Below, piece by piece: positions 1 to 9,563 of a stretch of DNA of 64,000 nucleotides. The stretch's first letter is position 1, and every line of letters starts with the position of its first letter. The translations under genes and the position numbers were made by a program. The notes beneath the pieces were generated by a model. The model did no database searches, was not told where the DNA came from, and saw only the letters and a program-made list of their open reading frames with translations. The DNA comes from Desulforhopalus sp. IMCC35007 (GTDB lineage Bacteria; Desulfobacterota; Desulfobulbia; Desulfobulbales; Desulfocapsaceae): contig NZ_SWCN01000012.1 in the NCBI RefSeq assembly GCF_005116575.1, forward strand, positions 99,635 through 163,634, written 5' to 3'.

Positions 1-277
1 TCTGCAGTGGGGTGCCGATAAGTGCGATATATTTCACTGGTTTAAGATCTTTGAGAGAAAACTCAAGCCCAAGACCAAACAACAAAAGTGCCACTCCTAT
101 CTCAGCCAGTAATTCAATATCATGGATTTCACTAATCGTCATTCCACCCGTATAGGGACCGAGGATAACACCGGCAGCAATATAACCAAGAATAAGTGGC
201 TGATGTAACCGCTGCATAATCAGGCCACAGAAAAAAGATGTCAGGACAAGGATAATGATATCAGTGGCGATACCCAT
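1..277 (-). CDS. CPA2 (Kef-type) cation/proton antiporter, N-terminal part
   Basis: The gene runs off the left edge; only about the first 92 residues are present. They start [16 protein letters not shown] and form hydrophobic helices typical of the Na+/H+ exchanger (CPA2/KefB-like) fold, with the recognisable stretches [16 protein letters not shown] and [15 protein letters not shown]. Such proteins exchange K+ or Na+ for protons in the inner membrane, often with C-terminal RCK/TrkA-N domains that would lie outside the window. The ATG at 275-277 is preceded on the minus strand by a GAGG ribosome site six bases away. The gene is divergent from the SulP gene. The exact ion cannot be told from this fragment. 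Confidence 0.8.
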   Translation of the reverse strand, partial: MGIATDIIILVLTSFFCGLIMQRLHQPLILGYIAAGVILGPYTGGMTISEIHDIELLAEIGVALLLFGLGLEFSLKDLKPVKYIALIGTPLQ

Positions 278-571
278 GAAACAACCTCATAATAGATAAA
301 AAAGTCAGTTACTGGCGAACAATAGGACGTGATTCTACACTTCTTTCCTACTTTTTTCACTGCCGATCTTACTGAGGCCCCTGCAAACAATGCATAACAA
401 TGCTCCCTGTCAGCTTAACCCACGAGAGACTCCATCCTTTTCAACTGCCAGGTATGCTCTACAGTTACTCCATTGACTTTAATGATATCTTCCCTACAAA
501 TATGTACTACATCGTAGCATTGACCATCTTTTCACGATTGACATTATTCCTTCAAAAAAAGAGGCCTGCGA

Positions 572-2776
572 TTGTCCAACTCCGTCTCGCAAACAAAAAA
601 TCTCGGCTCACTGCTTGCGATAACAACGTGTGGTCTCATAACAGGGCTGCTTCAAGTCGTACTCTCGAGCTCATATGCAGCACTTATCTACAGCGGGCCG
701 CTGAGCCCTTTTTTGAGCCAGGGTATAGGCTTTGCCCTGGCAGGTGCCATTGCTATCGCCACAATAATTGCTCTTTTTGCAACTCTGCCTGGAACAATTG
801 GAAGTAATCAGGATGTCTCTGTGGCAATATTCACCATTATTTCCACCTCAATTATTTCAACAATGCCCGGAGGGGCCTCCTCTGAGAGTATGTTCTGTAC
901 TGTCATTACAGCCATTGCCCTGACGGTTTTGCTGACTGGACTCTTCTTTTTGGCCCTGAGCTCCTTTCGCCTGGGCGGCTTGATACGCTATTTTCCCTAT
1001 CCGGTGGTTGGGGGGTTTTTAGCTGGTGCCGGCTGGTTACTGTTTAAAGGAGGATTTACTCTGACCACCGGCACATGTTCCCTGGGTGAACTGCTTGAAC
1101 CCTATTTCCTGGGTCGCTGGTTTCCAGGCGTCATGTTTGCCTTGATACTGCTGATCATAGTCAAACGCTTTCAAAGCCCCTTTACCTTGCCGTTCTTCAT
1201 AATCATCGGCCTCATACTGTTCTACGGAAACGCCTGGATCTCAGGACTCACGCCTGAGAAGTTAAGCGCGAACGGCTGGTTGCTTGGCCCATTTAACAAC
1301 CAGGTATCCTGGCAACCACTTACCCTGTCACAATTTTCCCTTGTGGACTGGTCCATTATCGCAGGGCAGGCCGCAAACATGGCAACAGTTATAACTGTCG
1401 GCTCCATAGCCCTTTTACTCAACGCCAGTGCCTTTGAGCTTGAAGTGAAACAGGATGTTGATCTCAACAAAGAGCTGCGTTTGGCTGGAATTGCCAATTT
1501 ATTTTCCTGTCTTTCTCCTGGATTTGTTGGCTTTCGTCAACTGGGATTGTCCGTATTGAATTACAGGATGCAGGCACAAAGTCGAATGGTCGGTCTAATA
1601 GGTGTTACGGTTATTGGTCTTGCATTATTTTTTGGCACATCTGTTATCTCCTATTTTCCTAAGGTTATCATGGGTGGCATGATCATGTATCTGGGTCTCA
1701 CCTTTCTTTACGAATGGGCCTATGAAACCTTTTTTACCCTGCCAACCATTGACTTTTTCATTATCTGGCTCGTTCTCCTGGTCATCGCAACAGCGGGATT
1801 TATGCCCGGTGTTGGCATCGGTCTTTTGGCGGCGGTCATCATGTTTATTGTCAGCTATAGTCGGACAGAAGTTGTTCGCCATGAATTGACAGGAAAAACC
1901 TTTCAAAGCCTGGAGCCACGTCGCCACGACCAGCGTCAGCTCCTGGATATCCATGGGGAGAGCATTTACATTCTACAGCTTCAAGGGTTTATATTTTTCG
2001 GTACGGCCTACCGACTATTTAATCGAATTAAAAAAAGGCTGACAAACACGACAACAGAGCGCTTAGAGTTTGTCGTTCTCGACTTTCAGAGAGTCGCAAT
2101 TTTAGACTCAACAGGCATGCTGAGTTTTCGTAAATTACTGAACCTCATGATGGTACATAAAACCCATCTCATAATTGCTGGTTCTTCGCCTCAAATTACC
2201 CGACAACTTCTCAAAGGTGGCCTTTTCTCCTCCCACAGTTACATCCATTATTTTAAACATTTAAATGATGCTATGGAATGGGGGGAAGACCAGATCCTGC
2301 ACAGATCTGATGGACTCAAAAGTCGACCGCTTACGATAAGGCAACAGCTTGCCAACACCCTGCCCGACTCCTGCGACATTGGCCCCCTGCTGCCATATAT
2401 GGAGAGATTGGAAGTAGCCCCAGGCCATGTACTCATGTGTGAAGGGGCGCCTGCAAATGACTTTTTTTTTATAGAATCAGGAAAAGTCATTTGCAGAGCA
2501 AACACGCCAACAGAGGAGACAGCGTCGACATTTCACCTCGAAACCATGAAAAACGGTCGAGTCGTAGGCGACATCAGTTTCTATCTGGGGCACTGTCGAA
2601 GCTCTGAAGTAATTGCAGCTGTTCCTTCAGTTATCTACAGAATATCAAATGAAAAGATTCAGCAACTGGAGAAAGAAAATCCGGCGGCCTCTGCCCTGCT
2701 CCATAAGATTATGGTTCGCCTGCTTGCTGAAAGAGTTTCGCAACTGGTAAAAACGGTAAATGCCCTGCAGCAATAG
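572..2776 (+). CDS. SulP-family anion transporter with STAS and cyclic-nucleotide-binding domains
   Basis: A 734-residue inner-membrane protein. Residues about 10-430 are a hydrophobic SulP/SLC26-type transport domain; residues about 455-555 are a STAS domain (the stretch around VVLDFQRVAILDSTG is the usual anti-sigma-antagonist-like segment); residues about 600-715 are a cNMP-binding fold (GAPANDFFFIESGKV, then GRVVGDISFYLG). SulP proteins carry sulfate, bicarbonate or other anions; the substrate is not determined here. The SulP-STAS-cNMP fusion is a known architecture and suggests gating by a nucleotide or by membrane association. The start used is TTG, with a weak AGAGG-like site upstream; no better ATG keeps the first helix. 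The gene stands alone. Confidence 0.85.
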   Translation: MSNSVSQTKNLGSLLAITTCGLITGLLQVVLSSSYAALIYSGPLSPFLSQGIGFALAGAIAIATIIALFATLPGTIGSNQDVSVAIFTIISTSIISTMPGGASSESMFCTVITAIALTVLLTGLFFLALSSFRLGGLIRYFPYPVVGGFLAGAGWLLFKGGFTLTTGTCSLGELLEPYFLGRWFPGVMFALILLIIVKRFQSPFTLPFFIIIGLILFYGNAWISGLTPEKLSANGWLLGPFNNQVSWQPLTLSQFSLVDWSIIAGQAANMATVITVGSIALLLNASAFELEVKQDVDLNKELRLAGIANLFSCLSPGFVGFRQLGLSVLNYRMQAQSRMVGLIGVTVIGLALFFGTSVISYFPKVIMGGMIMYLGLTFLYEWAYETFFTLPTIDFFIIWLVLLVIATAGFMPGVGIGLLAAVIMFIVSYSRTEVVRHELTGKTFQSLEPRRHDQRQLLDIHGESIYILQLQGFIFFGTAYRLFNRIKKRLTNTTTERLEFVVLDFQRVAILDSTGMLSFRKLLNLMMVHKTHLIIAGSSPQITRQLLKGGLFSSHSYIHYFKHLNDAMEWGEDQILHRSDGLKSRPLTIRQQLANTLPDSCDIGPLLPYMERLEVAPGHVLMCEGAPANDFFFIESGKVICRANTPTEETASTFHLETMKNGRVVGDISFYLGHCRSSEVIAAVPSVIYRISNEKIQQLEKENPAASALLHKIMVRLLAERVSQLVKTVNALQQ

Positions 2777-2822
2777 AGAAAAGAGGCGACTCTTTTTATC
2801 CAAACAAAGAACTGATCGTACA

Positions 2823-2850
2823 TTGACGAAGAGTGGCAATTTGTTATACA
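2823..2850 (+). promoter_or_regulatory. Candidate sigma-70 promoter of the fapA-like operon
   Basis: TTGACG at 2823-2828 and TATACA at 2845-2850 are separated by 16 bp, about 55 bp before the ATG of the FapA-like gene. Pattern match only. Confidence 0.4.
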
Positions 2851-2904
2851 AGTAACAGATATATGATTTCAACAAGATAGACCTTTACTCCCTCGTCAAC
2901 CATT

Positions 2905-4566
2905 ATGGCAAGCACCGCTGTTACTGTTCATTTTCAATCTCAAACCATCGCTGCAACAGTGAACGGCGTGGCTTGCGAACTTGTCATCCCTGAACTGATG
3001 GTAAAAAATCAACCCCTTATCAGTTTTCAGTCAGATCAGTTACCTGCGGGCATTACCTTACAGCCGGGCAAACACACCTCCCTTTCCGAGAATGGTACAT
3101 CACTCATCGCGGATATCTCAGGCTATCCGAGTCTCAGTCAAACCAGCAAAGATCAGATCACTGTATACAGAGTCGATGTCACCCCTATCATTGAAATCTC
3201 TGCCGATCAGATGCTGGCAAGCCTTACCCTGCTTCCCGCTCCGACGGGTTGCACCCTCCCTGATTTTTCTGATATTCTGACATTCTGCAGAGAACATGAT
3301 ATCAACTCCGGCATAGACGAACAGACAATCCGAGAGACCATCGAACAAGTCCGCCAGTTCCAACAGCCACAGGAACACATTCCCATTGCAAGAGGTTTGC
3401 TGCCCCTTGGTGGAGATGATGCCTATCTCCGTTTTGAGGTAGAAATTGGACCGCTCCCCGGGAAAATCCTCCAGGACGGTTCCATCGACTGGCGGGAAAG
3501 AAAAATGTTTATCGGCATTGATAAAGACGAACTCATTGCAACGAAAGTTCCTCTTACCCAAGGTACACCCGGAAGGGATATTCATGGTCAGCCCTTACCA
3601 CAAAAACCGGGTAAAGACATTAAGGTCAGAGCCTCCGGTGATGTTCACTATATTGAGGAGAACGGACAGTTGCTTGCCACCTGCGCAGGGGCTCTGTCCA
3701 TTGTCAATGAAACCGATGTCAAGGTAAGTGCAAAACAGACGATCGCCGGCGATGTCGATTTTTCGGTCGGCAATATTGAATCAAATGACGGTCTTGAGAT
3801 CAAGGGCGATGTCAAACCGGGGTTTACCGTACTCTGCAAGGGTGATCTGTTGGTCGGCGGCAATATCAACGGGGCAGCAGTTACGACCAAGGGTAACACC
3901 AAAATTACAGGCGGCCTGATTGGAGAAAATGCCAGGCTCACCACAGAAGGTGATGTGGAGGTATCTTTTATCGAACGGGGCCGCATCGCAGGAGGAGGCA
4001 CCGTTATCATAGGAAAAGGTGCCTACTACGCCAGTATCAGTTCCTGCAAGATGCTGCTCAGCAGACCTGACTCCAAAATTGTAGGCGGAAGATTGATCTG
4101 TGGAGATAATTTTATTGGGGACTCTGTTGGAACCGGTAATGCGACACCTGCCATTATTTTTGCAGGCATAGACCCCTCAAGGCTTGAGCTTTTGCATAGA
4201 CTACAAACTGAAGCAATAAAATTGCAAGATGAGCTGGAAAGCCTCCTGAACATGCATGGCAAAGAATATGCTGAGTCGCTCATATACAAGGCAAAAGATG
4301 CAATTGTACGAAAACGTCAGGGTAACCTGAAAAAACTCAACCTCATTAAAGACAGCCCCCTCTATTCGAAATTTGACCCTGGTTTCAATTATACAGAGGC
4401 TTTTATAGCCGTTCGGGGTAGAATATTTTCAGGAACCAAACTGCGTATCGGCAACATCAGCACTACCCTTGAAGAAGATGCCGCCGCTATACGTTTTCAT
4501 GTGGATCGCTCTACCGGACACATTGTTGCCACCCCATATACCGGGAGGAAAAGTACATGTTCGTAA
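2905..4566 (+). CDS. FapA/DUF342 family polymer-forming protein
   Basis: A 553-residue cytosolic protein of the FapA (DUF342) family. An N-terminal mixed domain is followed, at about residues 230-400, by glycine- and valine-rich short repeats (for example GNINGAAVTTKGNTKITGG) that read as a right-handed beta-helix, then a charged alpha-helical segment near 425-480 (LQTEAIKLQDELESLLN) and a short beta tail. Family members have been linked to flagellar or polar assembly and to polymeric scaffolds, but no flagellar genes are visible here. The last ten bases overlap the start of the downstream CBS-ACT gene, so the two are co-translated. Exact function unknown. Confidence 0.8.
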   Translation: MASTAVTVHFQSQTIAATVNGVACELVIPELMVKNQPLISFQSDQLPAGITLQPGKHTSLSENGTSLIADISGYPSLSQTSKDQITVYRVDVTPIIEISADQMLASLTLLPAPTGCTLPDFSDILTFCREHDINSGIDEQTIRETIEQVRQFQQPQEHIPIARGLLPLGGDDAYLRFEVEIGPLPGKILQDGSIDWRERKMFIGIDKDELIATKVPLTQGTPGRDIHGQPLPQKPGKDIKVRASGDVHYIEENGQLLATCAGALSIVNETDVKVSAKQTIAGDVDFSVGNIESNDGLEIKGDVKPGFTVLCKGDLLVGGNINGAAVTTKGNTKITGGLIGENARLTTEGDVEVSFIERGRIAGGGTVIIGKGAYYASISSCKMLLSRPDSKIVGGRLICGDNFIGDSVGTGNATPAIIFAGIDPSRLELLHRLQTEAIKLQDELESLLNMHGKEYAESLIYKAKDAIVRKRQGNLKKLNLIKDSPLYSKFDPGFNYTEAFIAVRGRIFSGTKLRIGNISTTLEEDAAAIRFHVDRSTGHIVATPYTGRKSTCS

Positions 4567-5204
4567 AATTTTGGATGCACACTGAGGTAATAACCGTTCA
4601 ACCGGAAGACACCATCCGTGAGGCCTGCTCCCTGATGGAGGGACACCGCATTCGTAGAATCCCTGTAATCGATTCGGAGCGTAGACTTCTTGGTATCATC
4701 AGTAAAGAAGACATAAAAAAAGCCCTGCCTTCAGTCGTTGACGCAAGCCTCGATGACACCACAAGAGCGCTTGCCAACCAGGTCAAAGTTGCTGCCTTTA
4801 TGACCCGAACGCCCATCACTGTTCAGCCCACTGACACCCTGGAAAAGATAGCAACACTCATGCTCAAGAATAAAATCGGCGGCATTCCTGTTATTGAAAA
4901 TGACCTTCTGACAGGTATTATTACAGAGTCGGATATCTTCAGAGCCTTTACCCAAATACTTGGCAGTGACAATAAAGACATCAGGATCGAACTGTGTCTT
5001 AGTCGTGACAACAGCGCACTGTACAACATGTTTGAGCTGCTTAACGCCTATGACGCACAGATCAACAATATCGCCATCTGCAATAATCACAGCCACCAGA
5101 CAAGGAGTATTACTCTTCGCATAACGAGCAATCAATCACAGGCAATCGTCGATGAGCTGTGGAAAATGGGCTGCAAGATCAGCAGCATCATCACAGACAA
5201 CTAA
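4557..5204 (+). CDS. CBS-pair protein with C-terminal ACT-like domain
   Basis: A 215-residue cytosolic protein. Two CBS motifs lie at about residues 5-60 (MEGHRIRRIPVIDSERRLLG) and 78-132 (MLKNKIGGIPVIENDLLTG); residues about 145-212 look like an ACT-type ligand domain. This CBS-CBS-ACT layout is that of AcuB-like regulators. CBS pairs bind adenosine nucleotides and ACT domains bind amino acids or other small metabolites, so it is probably a metabolite sensor. The ATG overlaps the end of the fapA-like gene by ten bases, which suggests a functional pair. The target is unknown. Confidence 0.8.
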   Translation: MFVKFWMHTEVITVQPEDTIREACSLMEGHRIRRIPVIDSERRLLGIISKEDIKKALPSVVDASLDDTTRALANQVKVAAFMTRTPITVQPTDTLEKIATLMLKNKIGGIPVIENDLLTGIITESDIFRAFTQILGSDNKDIRIELCLSRDNSALYNMFELLNAYDAQINNIAICNNHSHQTRSITLRITSNQSQAIVDELWKMGCKISSIITDN

Positions 5205-5228
5205 CCCATACATTGCTGAGCAGATGTG

Positions 5229-5256
5229 CTGTCTCCGACTTGCAGTTCAGAGACAG
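5229..5256. other. Small perfect inverted repeat between CBS-ACT gene and methyltransferase
   Basis: CTGTCTC at 5229-5235 and GAGACAG at 5250-5256 can pair around a 14-base loop. There is no T-run, so it is not a standard terminator; it could be an operator or an RNA hairpin in the leader of the next gene. Confidence 0.35.
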
Positions 5257-5326
5257 TAAGAAATTGGTTATCTGTTTTACAGGCAAACGACATACAACAC
5301 TTCCAAAAATCCCTATGAGGTCTGCC

Positions 5327-6325
5327 ATGCCACAGAACTGGAATGTAGGAACGTTACTGAGTATTTCAAGCGGATACTGGCGGGGCTGCACACTGCAGGC
5401 GGCGGTGCGGCTGCGTATTTTTTCGCTTATTGGTCAGGAAAAAGCGGCCGCAACCGAGATCGCAGAAAAGGCCTCCACCGACAGCAGAGCCACCGGTCTT
5501 CTACTTGATGCCCTCACGGCAATGGGACTTCTTGAAAAAGAGCAGGAACATTATGCAAACACTCCCTTTACATCAACCTATCTCCTCGAAGATTCCAAAC
5601 AATACATGGGGCACATCATTCTCCACCACCATCACCTGCTGGATGGATGGGCGCAATTAGACAAAGCAGTCTGCACAGGAAAAAAGGTAGAAAGGCGCTC
5701 CTACGGGGCCAGCGCCGAGAGAGAAAGTTTTCTGCTGGGCATGTTTAACCTGGCAGCGGGGATTGCCCCCCAGATAGCAGAAAATATTGATTTAAACGGA
5801 CGCAGACGGTTGCTGGATCTTGGCGGTGGGCCCGGCACCTATTCCATACAATTCTGCCTGAAAAACCCTGATCTGCGAGCAGTTATCTTTGATCGCCCAA
5901 CAACGGAGCCCATCGCACAAAAAGTGGTGGCGTCTTTTCAACTTGAGGATCGCATCTCCTTTGAACCCGGAGATTTTACCATTTCTCCCTTTCCGGCACC
6001 CTTGTTCGATGTTGCCTGGCTTTCCCATATCCTCCACAGCAACTCCTACAAACAGTGCGAACAATGCATTCAGAAAACCGTAGACTCGCTTGAACCCGGC
6101 GGCCTCATCCTGATCCATGATTTTATTCTGACAGCAGAGAAAGACGGGCCGGAATTTCCCGCACTCTTTGCCTTGAACATGCTCGTTGGCACTGAAAGGG
6201 GCAGATCATATTCCGTACAGGAAATTACCCGTATGATGGAAAAAGCAGGAATCACGCAGATCCGGCACCATACTCTCAGAACGCCAAATGACTCATCGAT
6301 ACTCTCGGGTATCAAATCTAAATAA
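5327..6325 (+). CDS. SAM-dependent methyltransferase, O-methyltransferase (family 2) type
   Basis: A 332-residue protein with an N-terminal winged-helix dimerisation domain (about 20-100, with IAEKASTDSRATGLLLDALT) and a Rossmann methyltransferase domain whose glycine-rich motif I is RLLDLGGGPGTYS. It resembles hydroxyneurosporene or acetylserotonin O-methyltransferases; the substrate cannot be named. I chose ATG 5327 because GAGG at 5317-5320 is well spaced; an upstream frame extends to 5159 but overlaps the CBS-ACT gene and has no family-like sequence. It is followed after 20 bp by the DUF386 gene, so the two may be co-transcribed. Confidence 0.8.
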   Translation: MPQNWNVGTLLSISSGYWRGCTLQAAVRLRIFSLIGQEKAAATEIAEKASTDSRATGLLLDALTAMGLLEKEQEHYANTPFTSTYLLEDSKQYMGHIILHHHHLLDGWAQLDKAVCTGKKVERRSYGASAERESFLLGMFNLAAGIAPQIAENIDLNGRRRLLDLGGGPGTYSIQFCLKNPDLRAVIFDRPTTEPIAQKVVASFQLEDRISFEPGDFTISPFPAPLFDVAWLSHILHSNSYKQCEQCIQKTVDSLEPGGLILIHDFILTAEKDGPEFPALFALNMLVGTERGRSYSVQEITRMMEKAGITQIRHHTLRTPNDSSILSGIKSK

Positions 6326-6345
6326 CAAACAGAGGCAAAAAAGAT

Positions 6346-6792
6346 ATGATTTTTGATACCTTGGAAAATGCGCAAAAGTATGAATCACTGCATAAAAATT
6401 TCTCTCAGGCCTTTCAATTCTTGCAACAACCCGGTCTCAGTGAGCTTGCAGAAGGCAAGTATCCAATCGATGGTGATGCCGTTTTTGCCATTGTCGCCAA
6501 AGATCAGGGCCGAAGCAAAGAGAGTGCCCAGATTGAGGCCCACAATAAATATATCGATATTCAGCTGGTCCTGAGTGGAACGGACGAGATGGGCTGGCGC
6601 AGCAGAGCGACCTGTATGGATGCTGTTGCCCCATATGATCCTGAAGCCGACATACAGTTTTTTACCGACCCTCCAACGACGTGGTTTGTGACTCAACCAG
6701 GTCAGTTTGCCATTTTTTTTCCAGAGGATGCTCATCTTCCTCTTATCGCGAAAGATATAATCCACAAGGTGGTTATGAAGATTGCGATATAA
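6346..6792 (+). CDS. YhcH/YjgK/YiaL (DUF386) family cupin-like protein
   Basis: A 148-residue protein of the DUF386 family, full length for the family. It shows the conserved pattern AHNKYIDIQLVLSGTDEMGW and a final FFPEDAHLPLIA...HKVVMKIAI segment, where His and Glu residues bind a metal in the beta-barrel. Relatives sit in sialic-acid, sugar or beta-galactosidase operons and are thought to be sugar anomerases or isomerases; here the neighbour is a methyltransferase, so the substrate is open. It lies 20 bp downstream of that gene on the same strand. Confidence 0.85.
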   Translation: MIFDTLENAQKYESLHKNFSQAFQFLQQPGLSELAEGKYPIDGDAVFAIVAKDQGRSKESAQIEAHNKYIDIQLVLSGTDEMGWRSRATCMDAVAPYDPEADIQFFTDPPTTWFVTQPGQFAIFFPEDAHLPLIAKDIIHKVVMKIAI

Positions 6793-6835
6793 TAGACGCC
6801 CCTTCTGTTTCTCTGTACATTTCTTTGCTCCATAC

Positions 6836-6888
6836 AAATGCATGGGCTGAAAAGAATTCTCCAATATTTTCAGTATCTCCATGCATTT
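6836..6888. other. Long two-part hairpin after the DUF386 gene
   Basis: AAATGCATGG (6836-6845) pairs perfectly with CCATGCATTT (6879-6888), and inside it CTGAAAA (6847-6853) pairs with TTTTCAG (6867-6873). The following bases are only moderately T-rich. It may terminate the DUF386 transcript or act in the leader of the receptor gene. Confidence 0.5.
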
Positions 6889-7031
6889 TAAAATTTGCAA
6901 TCCTTTCACTTTTTATGGTGTAATACAACAACGGTCCCGCAACTGTGCACAAGGTTGTGCCTTACTCAAGGCTGCCTTGTTTACATCCATTGAAAATGAA
7001 GATTTACAAGGCATTGAGGAGTGCAAAGTGT

Positions 7032-8129
7032 ATGCAAAGCAAAGATGTCGAGACACAACGTTCAGGGTTCAGGATTGTTTATCAGATTTTAGTTACAATG
7101 TGTATTGTAGCACTCATTCCGATTGGCGGGCTTTGGTATAACTCTGTGTACCTCGCCAAGCAAAACTGGGAGGAGGCTGTTTTTAGTGGTCTTGCTTCCA
7201 GCGCTGGGAGCATCAGCCAGAGCGTTGACAACTGGACCGCGGCCAACCTTCGCATGCTCGAACAAAACAGCCAGACCCCCGCCCTGCTCTCCATGGATGC
7301 GGATGAGCAAAATCCAGTCCTTACAAGTATCAGTAATCAATACAGCTGGGTCTACCTCGCCTTTACTATCCTGCCCGATGGGCAGAATCTTGGACGAAGC
7401 GATGGGCAAGCAACGAGGTTTTACGGAGACCGGGACTACTTCAAACAGGTTATGGACGGCAAAGCGCTTGGCCAAGAGGTGCTTCTTGGCAAAACCTCGA
7501 ATAAACCCGCCTTCATCCTCGCAAAGCCTATCAAAAAGAGTGGCTCAGAAATACTGGGGGTGATTGCAGTCGCCATGACCCTCGAAGATGTCTCACAGAT
7601 AGTGACCAAAACGAAACTGGGTTCAACCGGTTTCGCAACACTTCTGGATGAACAGAACCGACTGATCGCAAGTGGCGATACCAATATTTCCTTTAACCTG
7701 CAAAATTTCAGTGATCATCCCGCCTTGACTCAATTCAGAGCATCTCCAACAGGATCATATCTCTTTGAAGACAAAGGCAAGCGCTTCGTTGCACACACCA
7801 AAAAGACAGAACAGGGCTGGACTCTCATCCTACAACAAGATTACGATGAAGCCTTTGCCGCAGCAAACAGCGCCCAGAAGAATGCATTGATTCTGCTGGC
7901 AGCAACCCTTCTTGCGGTCATCGTTATTGCATACCTGCTTGCCTCACGCCTCAGTTCTCCCCTGCAGAACCTGACTAAGATCGCCGATGAAATCAGCCGC
8001 GGCAACCTCGAGGCAAACATCCGCGAGACACATCGAAATGATGAAATAGGTGCACTGGCAAGGGCAATTGAAAGGATGGGTGTCAGTCTGCAAATGGCAT
8101 TTGCCAGATTACGAAAAGGGAGAGAATAA
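7032..8129 (+). CDS. Membrane receptor with double-Cache sensor and HAMP domain, no output domain
   Basis: A 365-residue protein: one N-terminal membrane helix (about 14-34), a roughly 250-residue periplasmic dCache-like sensor (with FYGDRDYFKQVMDG and GVIAVAMTLEDVS, typical of dCache_1), a second membrane helix (about 285-307) and a HAMP domain (RLSSPLQNLTKIADEISRGNLE) that ends 25 residues before the stop. No kinase, methyl-accepting, GGDEF or other output domain follows. I chose ATG 7032, preceded by GAGGAG; the frame is open to 6945 but without a good ribosome site. The stop overlaps the start of the DUF4388 gene by one base, so that protein is the likely partner. Confidence 0.8.
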   Translation: MQSKDVETQRSGFRIVYQILVTMCIVALIPIGGLWYNSVYLAKQNWEEAVFSGLASSAGSISQSVDNWTAANLRMLEQNSQTPALLSMDADEQNPVLTSISNQYSWVYLAFTILPDGQNLGRSDGQATRFYGDRDYFKQVMDGKALGQEVLLGKTSNKPAFILAKPIKKSGSEILGVIAVAMTLEDVSQIVTKTKLGSTGFATLLDEQNRLIASGDTNISFNLQNFSDHPALTQFRASPTGSYLFEDKGKRFVAHTKKTEQGWTLILQQDYDEAFAAANSAQKNALILLAATLLAVIVIAYLLASRLSSPLQNLTKIADEISRGNLEANIRETHRNDEIGALARAIERMGVSLQMAFARLRKGRE

Positions 8130-8647
8130 TGAGCCAGGACTATATTCCTTTTCCCGAGCTGGTGGATAAAATCAGCAGTTTTTGTTCAAAAAAAGAGACC
8201 GGCCTACTGTTTATTGCAACAAAAGCGAACCGCAGTGCTCAAATTGTTATTGAAAACGGGAAGATCGTTTTTGTCTATTTTTATAATAAGCAGGGCCAGG
8301 AAGCTCTGGATCTCATGCTTACCATCAAGGCGGGCCGCTATAAGTTTCAGAAAAATGCAACCTCACCTCGGCGCAGTCCCCTCCCCTCAACGGAGAAGAT
8401 TCTGGACCATCTCAGCGGAGGCCGTCTGGCGGCGGTGAAAGTTGCCGGCGGCTTAAGCAGTGAACAGAAACAGTTTCTCGAAGCGGCCCTGGCTGGGTAT
8501 ATCGGACCGATGGCCGCTATAATCTGTGAAGAACATCTTGATTTTGTACCTGACATGGCAGCAGCAGTTGATGCCCTTGCCTCGGAAATTCCATCCGAAG
8601 AACAGGCCAAAAAATTTCGCGCTCAGATTGCTGCCACTATGAATTAA
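8129..8647 (+). CDS. DUF4388-like signalling protein paired with the Cache-HAMP receptor
   Basis: A 172-residue cytosolic protein. Residues about 5-80 resemble DUF4388 (PatA N-terminal-like): SAQIVIENGKIVFVYFYNKQGQEAL. Residues about 90-170 are a helical C-terminal domain (LSSEQKQFLEAALAGYIGPMA) also seen beside sensor proteins in Deltaproteobacteria. It is translationally coupled to the receptor (TAATG overlap). The second DUF4388 protein in this window is fused to a receiver and an LC7 domain at 39.4 kb, which supports a role in signal transfer. Mechanism unknown. Confidence 0.6.
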   Translation: MSQDYIPFPELVDKISSFCSKKETGLLFIATKANRSAQIVIENGKIVFVYFYNKQGQEALDLMLTIKAGRYKFQKNATSPRRSPLPSTEKILDHLSGGRLAAVKVAGGLSSEQKQFLEAALAGYIGPMAAIICEEHLDFVPDMAAAVDALASEIPSEEQAKKFRAQIAATMN

Positions 8648-8692
8648 CCCTTGAACTATTTCACGAGTCTGCTGACTCCATTATCGAGGTGG

Positions 8693-8729
8693 CAAGGGTG
8701 CAGCTGTCGTACATTGCTGCATACCCTTG
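8693..8729. other. Strong 12-bp hairpin at the edge of the accessory island
   Basis: CAAGGGT and GCAGC (8693-8704) pair with GCTGC and ACCCTTG (8716-8720, 8723-8729), with a two-base bulge and an 11-base loop. It lies between convergent genes. It has no T-run; it could be a bidirectional factor-dependent terminator or a mobile-element remnant. Confidence 0.45.
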
Positions 8730-8772
8730 ATAGCCAAGAGGTTATGTGGGTTTGATTAAAGGTTATTGGTAA

Positions 8773-9252
8773 TTATTCATACTCATCTTCTTCATCAAAT
8801 TCAGGATATTGAGAAGGAGATTCACCTTTTTTCTGAGTTAAAATGGGATATTTTTTCTTAGGGAAAATATCTAAAATTTTTTCAAGAGTAATTTCATGGA
8901 ACCACTCATCTCCAAAATCAAAAAGATATTCGAATTTTGTTTTTTCTTGTAACAACAAATCACAAATTTTGGTTTTTGTGGCATCTTGGATTTGTTTATG
9001 TTTCCACCCAAAATCATCCTCGAGCATAAATGGATGGGTAAATTCTGGTGCTTCTGAGAATCGTTTTCTACTTTTACTTCCAGGCTTCGTTAAATAGAAA
9101 GAGTACATATGCGGGTCATATCTATCAAATGCTTGGAAAATACTTTCATGTAATTGATCAAGAGATTGATCTCCACGTATTTCTATACGACGCCAAATTT
9201 TCTTATCATGCGACAAAGAAACTTTGAAAACAAATAATTGGGGTTTTGTCAT
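8773..9252 (-). CDS. Plasmid pRiA4b ORF-3-like (MM3350-type) protein
   Basis: A 159-residue protein of the pRiA4b ORF-3 family. The signature is near complete: an N-terminal FKVSLSHDKKIWRRIEI strand, LDQLHESIFQAFDRYDPHMYSF, and FEYLFDFGDEWFHEITLEK. Family members occur on plasmids and beside transposases (IS1096 passenger TnpR-like) and in cassette arrays; the biochemical role is unknown. The gene is clearly more AT-rich than its left neighbours, which suggests recent acquisition. It is convergent with the DUF4388 gene and stands at the left edge of the accessory island. Confidence 0.8.
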   Translation of the reverse strand: MTKPQLFVFKVSLSHDKKIWRRIEIRGDQSLDQLHESIFQAFDRYDPHMYSFYLTKPGSKSRKRFSEAPEFTHPFMLEDDFGWKHKQIQDATKTKICDLLLQEKTKFEYLFDFGDEWFHEITLEKILDIFPKKKYPILTQKKGESPSQYPEFDEEDEYE

Positions 9253-9563
9253 CTTTTTGTACCTTTAAGACTCTATAAATAATTCTGTGTATCTCCCTTG
9301 CCTTAGATCTTAGAGAAGCGGTTTTCATATTTAATGAAGAACCTCTTCATTTCAGTTTTCCAGGTTCGCAAAGGCATGGTCTACCGCCCGGAAACCCACG
9401 GAATTGCAACAAAAACAACTTTTTACGCCGACATGTCGTTGAGAAAGATGCGTCAGCTTGTAATTGCCTTTCGTATCACACACTTATTAGCAAAGGTAAT
9501 TGATTGTAATCATTTATACAATTTAATTTACAGACTTATACCACATCGAAAAATGTGCAGTTT
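9253..9563. other. Non-coding AT-rich spacer
   Basis: No convincing gene on either strand. A plus-strand frame running from here to 9903 is antisense to the SnoaL relic and has no recognisable content. Confidence 0.5.

Noticed and set aside
6926..6980. Cobalamin-riboswitch-like string ACGGTCCCGCAACTGTG upstream of the Cache-HAMP receptor
   Set aside because: The B12 box and the upstream GGTGCC/GGGAA parts are missing and the downstream gene has no link to cobalamin; only one short stretch matches.
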